Assembly (NCBI RefSeq): GCF_002264395.1
Contig: NZ_NFVA01000018.1
Coordinates: 1-64,000 of the forward strand
DNA length: 64,000 bases
Reading direction: 5' to 3'
Source of the DNA: Paenibacillus sp. VTT E-133291
GTDB lineage: Bacteria; Bacillota; Bacilli; Paenibacillales; Paenibacillaceae
A program made the position numbers and the translations under genes. The notes under the pieces were generated by a model. The model saw only the letters and a list, made by a program, of their open reading frames with translations, did not search any database and was not told the DNA's origin. How positions within the stretch are numbered: position 1 is the first letter of the stretch; every line of letters starts with the position of its first letter. This document shows positions 44,435 to 53,418 of this stretch, one piece after another.

Positions 44435-45186
44435 ATCTTGTACTTGTCGAGCTGGTCCAGGAAATTCTGTGATTTCAGCTTTAATCCAAGCTGCATATCC
44501 ATAAAGGCTCGCATAATTTTTTTCAATTCATCTCGGCTGCTTTCTTTGACATCCACATTCCCTAATCTAGTTAGATCAAGTCTGGCGAATAAGCGTAGCA
44601 ACTTCAACGCACGAGCGGAGACCTCCATTGCTGGAGGATCATTATGTTTACAGCTGCGGCAGAGTGCTCCACCAAGGCGAGGGCTTATCAGCAATTGTTC
44701 ATCAGGCTTTTCAGCTCCACATATCACACAGGTGTCGAACTCTGGACCATAACCGGCTGCTTGCAAAATCTTCATTTCATAAACATTTATGATAACTCCA
44801 GGTTCCTTATCTTCTTCTAGTGCGTTCAAGCAGGCCGTAAGCTGGCGAAACCAGAAGCTTCCCGTCTCCTCATCATGCAGGACTTTATCAAGCAGTTCAC
44901 AAGCGTAAGATGCATAAGCAGCTTTGATCAAATCCTCACGTAGAGGGTGGTGAGACTTCGTGATTTCGCCGGAATTCAGCGTCCCAAGTCCTCCGTTATT
45001 TCTAAAAAAAACAAATTCACCGACGGTGAACAATTGGATCAGTGCAGCATGGCGGCTTTTGACCTTCTTTGCGCCACGCACCAGAACTCCTACTTTTCCC
45101 GCGTTCTCGGTGCAAAGCGTAATGATTGCGTTCCCCTCGCCGTAGTCCATGCTGCGGATGACGATCCCTTCCACCCTGTGTAGCAT
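44431..45186 (-). CDS. recO: DNA repair protein RecO
   Basis: 251 aa. N-terminal OB fold (about 1-80: RVEGIVIRSMDYGEGNAIITL) and a helical C-terminal domain with the zinc-binding set CVICGAEK...CRSC. RecO helps RecR load RecA onto SSB-coated single-stranded DNA. The start is ATG at 45186 with GGGGGAAGAGG upstream; six residues shorter than the longest reading. It follows yqzL, the conserved era-yqzL-recO order. Confidence 0.93.
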   Translation of the reverse strand: MLHRVEGIVIRSMDYGEGNAIITLCTENAGKVGVLVRGAKKVKSRHAALIQLFTVGEFVFFRNNGGLGTLNSGEITKSHHPLREDLIKAAYASYACELLDKVLHDEETGSFWFRQLTACLNALEEDKEPGVIINVYEMKILQAAGYGPEFDTCVICGAEKPDEQLLISPRLGGALCRSCKHNDPPAMEVSARALKLLRLFARLDLTRLGNVDVKESSRDELKKIMRAFMDMQLGLKLKSQNFLDQLDKYKI

Positions 45187-45222
45187 GCCTCTTCCCCCAA
45201 CCATTCGGCAAGCAACCAGTCC

Positions 45223-45366
45223 TTATTGCGCTTCTTCATCACAGACCTTCTCTTCTTCCACTAGCTGTAATCCACTGTCTTCAAGTGGATAGCCAGCTTC
45301 CTTGTATAGCAGGTAAGCATCGACGTCTCCTGTCATTGCAAAATACTTCCACGAAAAGTTTCGCAT
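45223..45366 (-). CDS. yqzL: YqzL family small protein
   Basis: 47 aa (MRNFSWKYFAMTGDVDAYLL start), the same length as B. subtilis YqzL and in the same place between era and recO. AAAGGATG lies seven bases before the ATG. The N-terminal FSWKYFAMTGDVDAYLLYKE is the family signature, followed by an acidic tail. Function unknown. Easily missed because of its size. Confidence 0.88.
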   Translation of the reverse strand: MRNFSWKYFAMTGDVDAYLLYKEAGYPLEDSGLQLVEEEKVCDEEAQ

Positions 45367-45478
45367 TCGTATTCATCCTTTCTTGGGAAAGACGATGTCT
45401 CTTCAAGAATTAGGATGTGCGATGAGCCAGGTTCTATCCTTGCAATTCCTGCCAAACGAGGAAGAACGGATATAGATC

Positions 45479-46372
45479 TTAAAGGTCTTTATGGAAGCCC
45501 AAATCCCGCAAAACGCGATCCTGATTGCGCCAGTCTTTTTTCACTTTTACCCATAGCTCCAGAAAAATCTTCGAACCCAAAAGGTTCTCAATATCTGTCC
45601 GAGCACGTCTTCCAACCTCTTTCAGCAGCGCACCTTGCTTACCGATAATAATCCCCTTCTGAGAATCACGTTCAACAAAAATAACGGCAGACACATGGAC
45701 CACACCATTCGGCTCAACCCTCATATCTTCGATGGCCACGGCAATGGAATGCGGTACTTCTTCGCGCGTCAAATGCAGAATCTTCTCACGGATTAGCTCT
45801 GCGCACACAAATTGCTCAGGGTGATCCGTAATTTGATCTTCTGGGTAGTACTGCGGACCTTCCGGCAAGTACTTAGCGACTTGCTCTAACAGCGTGTTAA
45901 CATTGCTTCCCATCTTAGCAGAAATTGGAATGATTTCTGCAAAGTTATGCAGCTTGTTATACTGAGCCATAAGTGGGAGCAAGGCTTCCGGCTCTATTTT
46001 ATCGATCTTGTTGAGTACAAGAATAACTGGCGTCTTAAGTCCGTTTAATTGCTCAGCAATGTATCGGTCTCCACCGCCCAAACCATCTGCAGCATCCACA
46101 AGGAACAGCACAGCCTCAACTTCACCCAGCGTGCTCATTGCAGTTTGGTTCATGTAGTCGCCTAGCTTGGACTGTCTTTTATGAATACCTGGTGTGTCCA
46201 GGAACACGATTTGCGAATTATTCGTTGTATAGACCCCATGGATTTTGTTTCTAGTGGTCTGTGGCTTATCCGACATGATTGCAATCTTCTGTCCAATAAC
46301 CTGGTTCATGAGTGTCGATTTGCCTACGTTCGGTCTGCCGATAATTGCGACAAAGCCTGATTTGAATTTCAT
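45479..46372 (-). CDS. era: GTPase Era
   Basis: 297 aa. G1 GRPNVGKS at 12-19, G3 DTPG, G4 NKID, then the C-terminal KH domain with [19 protein letters not shown]. It binds the 3' end of 16S rRNA and helps 30S assembly. GGAAGGAAG precedes the ATG. Head of the era-yqzL-recO group; a 630-bp repeat-rich gap separates it from cdd. Confidence 0.96.
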   Translation of the reverse strand: MKFKSGFVAIIGRPNVGKSTLMNQVIGQKIAIMSDKPQTTRNKIHGVYTTNNSQIVFLDTPGIHKRQSKLGDYMNQTAMSTLGEVEAVLFLVDAADGLGGGDRYIAEQLNGLKTPVILVLNKIDKIEPEALLPLMAQYNKLHNFAEIIPISAKMGSNVNTLLEQVAKYLPEGPQYYPEDQITDHPEQFVCAELIREKILHLTREEVPHSIAVAIEDMRVEPNGVVHVSAVIFVERDSQKGIIIGKQGALLKEVGRRARTDIENLLGSKIFLELWVKVKKDWRNQDRVLRDLGFHKDL

Positions 46373-47002
46373 ATTATCTTCCTTCCATACTTTCCTTCTA
46401 GTTCAATCTTTTTCAATCATTCAATCTTTTTTTAAAGCTTTTCGATCCCCCTAAATCCCCCTTAGCCAAGGGGGACCCCAAGGGCCCCGGCCCTCTGGAC
46501 ACCCGGAAATAGGCGTATCTGCAACGTTCGGCGGGATTAGAGGGACGGTTGTGCATGAGCGCTTTCGTCCCCTATCGGGGACACGCTTCACTGTCGCTTA
46601 TTCACACGGCTCGCTTGAAGCTCGCCGTGGTAAGCAAAACTACTGAAATGAGCGACTATAGGCAGGTTTACAATTTACATTGTGCTAGGAATCGCTGGCG
46701 GCTACGCCGCATCGCTTATAGATGTTACTCCTATAACACATAGTTTGCACCAGTTTAACCTAACTTGGAAGTGCTGGAACACTTTTAAGTGTATTTTGTA
46801 CAACAAATTTGAGTTTGAGTTATGTTTTTGGCGTTTTAGTTGCATTCTGTGCAATTAAATACTGTCCAACAAGCCAAATTCGAATAAAAGCATAGATTTA
46901 GTTGTACATTCTGCAATTAAATTAAACTTAGTGCACAATTGTGGCAGTTCAATTGTACAAAATGCAACTAAATTAGCTTAATCCGCAATAACATGCTCCA
47001 AT
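46373..47002. other. 630-bp repeat-rich intergenic island between era and cdd
   Basis: No credible gene, although era and cdd are close together in B. subtilis. From 46440 to 46510 it is C/G-rich with the palindrome CCCCCTTAGCCAAGGGGG. From about 46780 to 46975 it is AT-rich with three or four copies of a near-palindromic motif (TTTAGTTGCAT...GCAATTAAA). The middle third shows no recognisable feature. Confidence 0.7.
46834..46975. repeat. AT-rich near-palindromic motif array
   Basis: Copies at 46834-46860 and 46896-46923 (same strand) and 46948-46975 (inverted) share TTTAGTTGCATT followed after a few bases by GCAATTAAA or ACAATTGAA. A weaker fourth lies near 46787-46808. Each copy is close to self-complementary, so it could form a hairpin or a protein site. 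Confidence 0.75.
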
Positions 47003-47422
47003 TTATTCCGGAGCTTGTCCTTGCTTCAGATCGACAGGACCAAAAGCGCCCGGGAGTAATTCTCCCACCGTGGTCTCAACAATATCGCCTTTCATGTTTC
47101 CAAGGATAACCTTCATGTCTGGTGAACACAACTCAATCAGAACTTGGCGGCATACACCACAAGGAGATACGGGGCCATCGGAATCGGCAACAACGGCAAT
47201 TGCCTTGAAAGAACCGATAGCATGACCGTCGGCGATGGCACGGAATAAAGCGGTTCGCTCCGCACAGTTGGTTGGACCAAAAGCAGCATTTTCTACATTA
47301 CATCCGTGATGAATATGACCATCCTGATCAAGGAGGGCGGCTCCAACTCCGAATCGGGAGTAAGGAATATATGCCTTAGCACGTGCTTTAATCGCTTCTT
47401 GCATAAGAAGAGTGGAATCCAT
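47003..47422 (-). CDS. cdd: Cytidine deaminase
   Basis: 139 aa, family length for the tetrameric enzyme. Zinc ligands sit in NVENAAFGPTNCAERTALF and PCGVCRQVL, and the catalytic Glu lies in CAE. It converts cytidine and deoxycytidine to uridines for pyrimidine salvage. The C-terminal GELLPGAFGPVDL is typical. AGGAGG precedes the ATG, inside the end of a 63-bp leader repeat like that of ahcY. It sits between dgkA and era, as in B. subtilis. Confidence 0.94.
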   Translation of the reverse strand: MDSTLLMQEAIKARAKAYIPYSRFGVGAALLDQDGHIHHGCNVENAAFGPTNCAERTALFRAIADGHAIGSFKAIAVVADSDGPVSPCGVCRQVLIELCSPDMKVILGNMKGDIVETTVGELLPGAFGPVDLKQGQAPE

Positions 47423-47439
47423 ATTGGGGTCCTCCTAAA

Positions 47440-47565
47440 GTTTTGTTTAGCGTTACATCATGGAATTACTTCATACAAAACTCACTTCGAGAGCATCCAC
47501 TTAGTTTTGTTAGCGTCTCAACCTGGAATTACTTCGTACAAAACTCGCTTCCTAAACATCCAGTA
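47440..47565 (-). repeat. 63-64-bp tandem leader repeat upstream of cdd
   Basis: Two units (47440-47503, 47504-47565) related to those upstream of ahcY: shared CTAAAGTTTTGT, GGAATTACTTCGTACAAAACTC and a CTTCG hairpin. The inner unit again abuts the ribosome-binding site. Confidence 0.8.
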
Positions 47566-47570
47566 ACCAA

Positions 47571-47603
47571 AGAGGCGGAATCGCAAAACGCGGGTCCGCC
47601 TCT
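47571..47603 (-). terminator. Terminator after dgkA
   Basis: AGAGGCGGA pairs perfectly with TCCGCCTCT; the loop has CGCGTTTTGCG, which can also pair. The T-run is short (TTGG), 25 bp past the dgkA stop. Confidence 0.7.
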
Positions 47604-47627
47604 CCCCTAAATTGAATTGTAACCTGA

Positions 47628-48023
47628 TTATGACATAAGTCCGCTAATCCAGTCCATCACCGGGTGGTAAAAAACATAGACCCCGACTAAGACAGCAAAC
47701 ACCGCCGTAAGAAGCACAGCTCCTGCGGCGGTATCTTTTGCTCTCTTAGCCAGCGGATGAATCTCCGGCGAGATCAGGTCTACCGTCGCCTCGATTGCCG
47801 TATTGAGCAGCTCGGCAGTTAAGACAAGCGTAATGGAGAAGAGCAGCAGCATCCAACTGGCCAGAGGAAGTCTGAACACGGCAGCGGCAACAAGTACAAC
47901 CACAGCCAAACAGCAATGCACCTTCATGTTAAGCTCCGATTTGAATGCCGACACGATGCCTTGCGATGCAAACCGAAAAGAGTGCCAGAACTTCTTGTGT
48001 CCTACCGCCGTGTTCTTCACCAT
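47628..48023 (-). CDS. dgkA: Diacylglycerol/undecaprenol kinase family protein
   Basis: 131-aa membrane enzyme with three helices (about 35-53, 56-75, 100-120) and the DgkA active-site block ELLNTAIEATVDLISPEIHPLAKRAKDTAAGAVL. Gram-positive members phosphorylate undecaprenol (B. subtilis DgkA) rather than diacylglycerol, recycling the lipid carrier for wall synthesis. The start overlaps the ybeY stop by one base (TAATG). Conserved ybeY-dgkA-cdd-era order. Confidence 0.9.
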   Translation of the reverse strand: MVKNTAVGHKKFWHSFRFASQGIVSAFKSELNMKVHCCLAVVVLVAAAVFRLPLASWMLLLFSITLVLTAELLNTAIEATVDLISPEIHPLAKRAKDTAAGAVLLTAVFAVLVGVYVFYHPVMDWISGLMS

Positions 48024-48520
48024 TAGCGAGTCAACCCAACCTGAGCTAGTACCTTCTCTTGTTTAGACATCATCTCTGCCTCTGAAGCTTCATCCTGATG
48101 ATCATATCCTAACAAATGCAGAAATCCGTGCACAAAGAGGAAACCAAGCTCACGCTCCAGCGAATGACCATATTCCTGCGCTTGCTCCTGAGCACGAGTT
48201 ACGGAAATGATGATATCTCCCAGTACATCCGGAACATCTTCCAGTGCTTCGCCCTCTTCTACTTCGTATATAATGTCCAGCTCGTCCTCTCCGCTTTCAT
48301 TCATCGCAAAAGAAAGTACGTCCGTCGGACGGTCAATTCCCCGGTACTCCAAGTTCAACTCATGAATACGAGTGTTATCGACAAAAGTAAGCGCAACCTC
48401 CCCCTGATCGATCTCTTCCGCTTCACCTGCTTTTTTCAAAATACTCTCCAGCAGTGCGATGAGATCGTCCTTTATCTCGTATTCTTCTTGCTCGTTATCC
48501 CAAACGATCTCTAAACTCAT
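48023..48520 (-). CDS. ybeY: Endoribonuclease YbeY
   Basis: 165 aa. The zinc-site motif HGFLHLLGYDH (HxxxHxxxxxH) near the C-terminus identifies it. It takes part in 16S rRNA 3'-end maturation and ribosome quality control. Its ATG sits in an ATGA overlap with the end of pgpH, with GGGGCAG upstream, and its stop overlaps the dgkA start, so all three are translationally coupled. Confidence 0.94.
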   Translation of the reverse strand: MSLEIVWDNEQEEYEIKDDLIALLESILKKAGEAEEIDQGEVALTFVDNTRIHELNLEYRGIDRPTDVLSFAMNESGEDELDIIYEVEEGEALEDVPDVLGDIIISVTRAQEQAQEYGHSLERELGFLFVHGFLHLLGYDHQDEASEAEMMSKQEKVLAQVGLTR

Positions 48521-50772
48521 GGGTTAGCTGCCCCTTCCTCTTTTTTCGGCTTACGCACATCTTCTGGGTATTCGATCCGTGAATGAAAAATCCCCATGAC
48601 CGTTTCTTTCAGCGTCCGTGCAATAATGTCCAATTCTTTAATCGTTAAATCACATTCGTCAAACTGATGATCATCCAGTCGACTTTTAATAATTTTCTCA
48701 ATCATCGTTTCCACCTGAAGGACGGTTGGTTTGCGTAAGGATCGTACCGCAGCTTCAACACTGTCGGCGATTCCTACAACAGCCGATTCCTTCGACTGAG
48801 CTTTCGGGCCAGGATAACGGAAATCTTCCTCGGTAAAATCAGGCTCAACACCTTTTTCTTCCGCCAGCTTCAGAGCCTTATGGTAAAAATAATGCAGGAA
48901 CGTAGTGCCATGATGCTGCTCAGCAATATCACGAATCGGTTTGGGCAGCTTATATTCCCGTTGCATTTCCACCCCATCGCGGGCGTGAGCTACAATGATA
49001 GATTTACTAAGCTTCGGTTCAATAGAGTCATGCGGGTTTTCCATATTATTCTGATTCTCAATAAAATAAAACGGACGTTTTGTTTTGCCTATATCATGAT
49101 AATACGACCCCACACGGCACAATAGGCCATCTGCTCCAATCGCTTCTGCGGCCGCTTCTGACAGGTTACCTACCATGACGCTATGGTGATAGGTTCCTGG
49201 TGTTTCCGTAAGAAGCTTGCGCAATAAGGGATGGTTCGGATTAGACAACTCTACCAGCTTCAGGGCAGATAGAATACCAAAGGTAGCTTCAAAGAAAGGC
49301 ATCAGACCAATCACAAGCACTGCGGTCAAAAGTCCGCTCGCAAAAGCAAAACCAACGGCATACAGCGTGCTTACATCTTTCCATTCACCACCAGCTAAGA
49401 GGGTCAGCATAAAGACGGTCACACAGCCAAAAAGGGATACCATAATCCCGCCTTTTAATAATGTGGAACGCTGGCCTGCACGATGAGTGGCAAAAATAGC
49501 TACATAACAAACAACAATTGAAAAGAAGCCAAAGGTAAAATCAAACACCGAATTCTGCTGAACATTCAAAATGATACTGGCAAGTATACTGATCAGGATA
49601 GAACAGAAATATGCTAATGTCATATCCAGAAGCATGGTAATCAGCATAGCACCAATGGCTACTGGAGCCAGATACCCGAGATAGGAATGGACATCCGTCT
49701 GCAAAATTGCGGTCAACCGCATGGAAATGATCGTAATAACAAACACAAGCACCAGCATTAATAACTGGGAATTGTTATACTTGAAGCCCGCGGTTCCACC
49801 CGAGTAACGGATAAACACCATCAGACCCGCAGATAGCATGGTAGAAAGTAATAGTAATCCAACTTGAGGCCAATAGTTGACCTCATTACTTAGCAGGCCA
49901 TTCTCATCCAAAAGGGCGTAGAGCTCAGGGGTGATTTTTTGGCCTTTAGCGACGAGGACGTCGCCTTGCTCAATAAACACATCAGGTGTGTTCTCACGAG
50001 CCTGCACCTTTGCTTCCTTCGTTGCATCTTCGTCATAGAACTTATTGCTAGTAATAACAAGCCGGACTAACTCCTGCACAACCTCACGCGCCGTGCGCTG
50101 ACTCAGAGAGCTGATACTGACCTGCTCCGCCACTTTGGCGCGCGCAGTCTGGGCATCCGTGATTTGATCGTTCATCAGCCTAGTCACAATATCACGAGCG
50201 ACAGGCTTCATTTCGATAATGTCCTGAGAGGTCAGTCGCGGAATCTTAATGTAAGTTTCATCTGGAATGACATAGGTCTGCTCTTTTATGACAGATTGCA
50301 TTTCCTCCAAAAGATGATCGGAATAAGTGCCTCCGCCCCGATTGGAGGCTATGAAATTCAAAATAAAGTCATTGGCTCTCTGTGGGATCTCATCACGATA
50401 AATCTCAGTCTTATCGCTTTGTGAAATCAAATCATCCTGATTCAGGCGATCAATCCGGTCCAGCAGCGATGTCACGAGATTATCAGCCCTCATCGGGATA
50501 ATTTTATACTTAGGAGATACACCTTCGGCCGCTTCTTCCGCCGCCTTTAGTGTTGCCTTCTTGTCCAAAATTTGCTTGGGCGCTGTAATCTCCTTCGCGC
50601 TGAGCGTATTCTCTTTAATATCGTACCGCTTAGGCAGTAGATCGGGCGACAGACTAAAGTAGAACACAAGTCCGAGTAACAGGAAAAGAGCATAGCGTGT
50701 CGCCGCGCTATACTTCCATCCGTTGTTCGTATATACAAATCCGCTTAATTTAGATGGTTGCTTTGAAGCCAT
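48517..50772 (-). CDS. pgpH: 7TMR-HD c-di-AMP phosphodiesterase PgpH (YqfF)
   Basis: 751 aa. One N-terminal helix (about 25-43), an extracellular 7TMR-HDED sensor domain (about 50-290), seven membrane helices (about 300-500) and a cytoplasmic HD domain with HHSVMVGNLSEAAAEAIGADG, YHDIGK and the later EQHHGT. It hydrolyses the second messenger c-di-AMP, affecting potassium balance and wall homeostasis. It lies between phoH and ybeY. AAAGGGG precedes the ATG. Confidence 0.94.
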   Translation of the reverse strand: MASKQPSKLSGFVYTNNGWKYSAATRYALFLLLGLVFYFSLSPDLLPKRYDIKENTLSAKEITAPKQILDKKATLKAAEEAAEGVSPKYKIIPMRADNLVTSLLDRIDRLNQDDLISQSDKTEIYRDEIPQRANDFILNFIASNRGGGTYSDHLLEEMQSVIKEQTYVIPDETYIKIPRLTSQDIIEMKPVARDIVTRLMNDQITDAQTARAKVAEQVSISSLSQRTAREVVQELVRLVITSNKFYDEDATKEAKVQARENTPDVFIEQGDVLVAKGQKITPELYALLDENGLLSNEVNYWPQVGLLLLSTMLSAGLMVFIRYSGGTAGFKYNNSQLLMLVLVFVITIISMRLTAILQTDVHSYLGYLAPVAIGAMLITMLLDMTLAYFCSILISILASIILNVQQNSVFDFTFGFFSIVVCYVAIFATHRAGQRSTLLKGGIMVSLFGCVTVFMLTLLAGGEWKDVSTLYAVGFAFASGLLTAVLVIGLMPFFEATFGILSALKLVELSNPNHPLLRKLLTETPGTYHHSVMVGNLSEAAAEAIGADGLLCRVGSYYHDIGKTKRPFYFIENQNNMENPHDSIEPKLSKSIIVAHARDGVEMQREYKLPKPIRDIAEQHHGTTFLHYFYHKALKLAEEKGVEPDFTEEDFRYPGPKAQSKESAVVGIADSVEAAVRSLRKPTVLQVETMIEKIIKSRLDDHQFDECDLTIKELDIIARTLKETVMGIFHSRIEYPEDVRKPKKEEGAANP

Positions 50773-50786
50773 GAAGACAATCCCCT

Positions 50787-51758
50787 TTATTGGAGGTTTT
50801 CGGCAGAGCGGTCATAGGCAACGATAATTTTCTGCACCAGGGAATGCCGTACTACATCCTGCTCCGCAAAATAAACAAAACCGAGTTCTTCTATGCCGGA
50901 TAAAATCGCTTTAGCCTCAATTAAACCGGATTTCTTGCCGCGAGGCAGGTCAATCTGGGTAACGTCACCCGTAATCACCATTTTGGACCCGAAGCCGAGT
51001 CGAGTCAAAAACATTTTCATTTGCTCAGGCGTTGTATTCTGGGCTTCATCCAAAATAATAAATGAATCATCCAACGTACGACCACGCATATAAGCGAGCG
51101 GAGCAATTTCAATCAATCCCCGTTCAAGCGCCTTAGCCACCTGATCGGGCCCCATAACGTCGTATAAGGCATCATATAACGGACGGAGGTATGGATCTAC
51201 CTTTTCTTGCAAATCCCCTGGGAGGAACCCTAGACTCTCTCCTGCTTCTACTGCTGGGCGCGTAAGAATGATACGCTTAACAGAACCTTCTTTTAGTGCC
51301 GTAACTGCAAGCACTACCGCCAGGTAGGTCTTACCCGTTCCTGCAGGACCGATTCCGAATACAATATCACGCTTCTTGATCGTTGTCACATAATGTTTCT
51401 GGCCAATCGTTTTGACACGGATAGGCTTTCCACGAAAAGTTGTTGTAATTTCTCCCTTGAACAAATCGAGCAATTGATCGACTCGAAAGTCTTTCGCCAG
51501 CTCCACAGCGTACTGCACATCACGTTCAGTAAGTATGTAACCGCTCCGAATGAGGGACAGCAACACATTAAACAATTGTCCCAGCATGTCTACTTCCCGC
51601 TCCGCACCACGTATCGTTAATTCTGCTTCACGGGAATCAATAATAGCAGGAATTTCACTCTCGATGATTTTTAGGAATCCATCTTGCGGGCCGAACAACG
51701 ATTGCGCTTCTCCCGCATTTTGCAAAGTAATACGAATGCTTGCAGTCTGTTCTGACAA
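50787..51758 (-). CDS. phoH: PhoH family ATPase
   Basis: 323 aa. Walker A GPAGTGKT at 137-144, Walker B FIILDEAQN and the sensor region TGDVTQIDLP make the PhoH ATPase; a KH-like N-terminal region (about 1-110) probably binds RNA. It is adjacent to ybeY and pgpH in many Firmicutes, suggesting a link to RNA processing. It begins with TTG at 51758, with GAGG close upstream. The second PhoH protein here (15123-16454) differs by its PIN domain. Confidence 0.93.
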   Translation of the reverse strand: MSEQTASIRITLQNAGEAQSLFGPQDGFLKIIESEIPAIIDSREAELTIRGAEREVDMLGQLFNVLLSLIRSGYILTERDVQYAVELAKDFRVDQLLDLFKGEITTTFRGKPIRVKTIGQKHYVTTIKKRDIVFGIGPAGTGKTYLAVVLAVTALKEGSVKRIILTRPAVEAGESLGFLPGDLQEKVDPYLRPLYDALYDVMGPDQVAKALERGLIEIAPLAYMRGRTLDDSFIILDEAQNTTPEQMKMFLTRLGFGSKMVITGDVTQIDLPRGKKSGLIEAKAILSGIEELGFVYFAEQDVVRHSLVQKIIVAYDRSAENLQ

Positions 51759-51773
51759 GTAGCCTCATTCTCC

Positions 51774-52955
51774 TCAATTGTTTACTATTGGCAGTTCTTC
51801 GGAAATTTTCTCTTCTACTTCAAAGATCACTTTCATATAAACTTTACCATTCTCTTTCTTCTCATGCAAAACTTTTTGACTTTTGATGACGCTATCAACG
51901 CCATAACGCGCCAAAATATCATTCTTCGCTCGCTCTATTCCCTTTTCAAATCCAGCCTCTGGAGTTAATGTCTCACTTGTTTCACTAATCTCCATTTCTT
52001 TCTCAGTCATTAGGCCCAGCGGCAGCTTAAAGGACCGCCAGGATAGCGGATCGTGCTCAATAAGCGTTCGTGATTTCTCAAAAGGAGAATCGCCATAACC
52101 CCATAGCTGGATAGCCCATTTGCCAAGCACCAGATAGGTTCGATCCTTACGATCCCCTGTATATGAGCTATTTGTTGTTGTAAGAGGCACCTCTATATTG
52201 TATTCATGCCACACTAGACCCTTAACTTCACCTTTAGCCACCACGTACTGTACATTCTCTTCGTCGCCTAAAGCACCCGAAATCAGGATATCCCCTTTTT
52301 TGACCCGTGAGTTACGCGCTACAACCGGTCTGCCCTGCTCCGCATATATTTCAGTTACCACCGCATCTGTTCTGCTAATCAAATGCCGCTGGCTAAGAAG
52401 AGGTTTAATATCCGGCTGTTTAGATTCTACCACCTGAATTTTAATGCTCGTCCCCGTCCGCTGCACCCCTATCCATGAAACGCCGGGTAATTGGGCTAGG
52501 AGCCCCTTAGAGAGCTTGTCCGGCTCATCCAGACGCCATATCCATTGAAAAGGATACACCCCCTCCTGACGAGCAGCTGCCAATATATCCTCAGAAGCAA
52601 TTTTTTCATTCCCCTCGACTCTAATGCTCCATACCATCGTGGATAACATAAAGAGCATAATCCCGAATACCAATATTCCCATGCCAAAAAATTTACGTTT
52701 CCAAAGCCGCGCCATCAAAAAAGGCAGTCCGCTTCTTCCTGTAACGTGCATCCGACAGCCTGTCTTCTTTAAAATCGGACGGAGGACATAAAAATCATTC
52801 AGAAGCAGCTTAAGGGAAGCGCCGCCCTCAGCGGGCCTCACATCCCAAATCACTATACCTGCTTCAGAAATGACATTAATGAATCTCTCCACCTGAGGCC
52901 CCGTTACATGCAGTGTAACGGATCCCCGCAGTGATGAAAGAGGTGGTTCCTTCAT
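51774..52955 (-). CDS. yqfD: Sporulation protein YqfD
   Basis: 393 aa. A cytoplasmic N-terminal part (1-about 90) with one membrane helix (about 95-115) and a large extracytoplasmic domain (TGTSIKIQVVESKQPDIKPL, VARNSRVKKGDILISGALGDEEN), characteristic of the YqfD sporulation family. In B. subtilis yqfC-yqfD are mother-cell (sigma-E) genes linked to the engulfment/spore-coat stage. ATGA overlap with yqfC. Confidence 0.9.
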   Translation of the reverse strand: MKEPPLSSLRGSVTLHVTGPQVERFINVISEAGIVIWDVRPAEGGASLKLLLNDFYVLRPILKKTGCRMHVTGRSGLPFLMARLWKRKFFGMGILVFGIMLFMLSTMVWSIRVEGNEKIASEDILAAARQEGVYPFQWIWRLDEPDKLSKGLLAQLPGVSWIGVQRTGTSIKIQVVESKQPDIKPLLSQRHLISRTDAVVTEIYAEQGRPVVARNSRVKKGDILISGALGDEENVQYVVAKGEVKGLVWHEYNIEVPLTTTNSSYTGDRKDRTYLVLGKWAIQLWGYGDSPFEKSRTLIEHDPLSWRSFKLPLGLMTEKEMEISETSETLTPEAGFEKGIERAKNDILARYGVDSVIKSQKVLHEKKENGKVYMKVIFEVEEKISEELPIVNN

Positions 52956-53245
52956 GATTTCCCCTCGCTTTCTTTATATCTGATCTCTCCGATAATGCCT
53001 TCTACCGCCAGCTCCTGGCCAAGAATATTGCGAATGACAAGATCCTCGCCCGTGATTTCAAGCGATCCATTAGCTAACGCGAGCTTAAGCTGGCCTGAGG
53101 AAAAATGCAGCACGCCGCGATGATTCTCGATATACAGTTCTTTATTGCCGATCAGGGTGATCCGGGGCATTTCCTGTAGTAAGTCCTGTGGTAAATCGAG
53201 CACCCCGTTTGTCCATCCCCGCAGCCTGCGGCCAATACGGGTCAT
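52952..53245 (-). CDS. yqfC: Sporulation protein YqfC (YabP-like)
   Basis: 97 aa. LPQDLLQEMPRITLIGNKELYIENHRGV with the following beta-strands matches the YabP/YqfC family. It is probably the start of the yqfC-yqfD-phoH unit. The start is ATG at 53245, with GGAAGGGGG upstream but about 14 bases away; a longer reading crosses the terminator region and has no site. It overlaps yqfD by ATGA. Confidence 0.88.
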   Translation of the reverse strand: MTRIGRRLRGWTNGVLDLPQDLLQEMPRITLIGNKELYIENHRGVLHFSSGQLKLALANGSLEITGEDLVIRNILGQELAVEGIIGEIRYKESEGKS

Positions 53246-53347
53246 AAGTAGACGTTCCCCCTTCCTGCCTTCTGTACACCTTATGCGGCAACGCTTTTGT
53301 TTATGAGAAGAAGTAATAAAGGAGCAGCATTCAGGTATAAAAAACAT

Positions 53348-53393
53348 AAAAAAAGCCTCAGCTTTCCTATCGTTAAGATAAGAAAACTAAGGC
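53348..53393 (-). terminator. Terminator after the floA-linked 183-aa gene
   Basis: GCCTTAGTTTTCTTATC pairs with GATAGGAAAGCTGAGGC (17 bp, few mismatches) and is followed by seven Ts on the minus strand. It separates the floA cluster from yqfC. Confidence 0.9.
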
Positions 53394-53418
53394 TTAAAAT
53401 TGTTACTTTGACCGAAAA

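Noticed and set aside
46549..46743. Small frame in the era-cdd gap
   Set aside because: No RBS and no family features; lies in repeat-rich noncoding DNA.
46834..46975. CRISPR array
   Set aside because: Repeats are imperfect, irregularly spaced and one is inverted; no cas genes.
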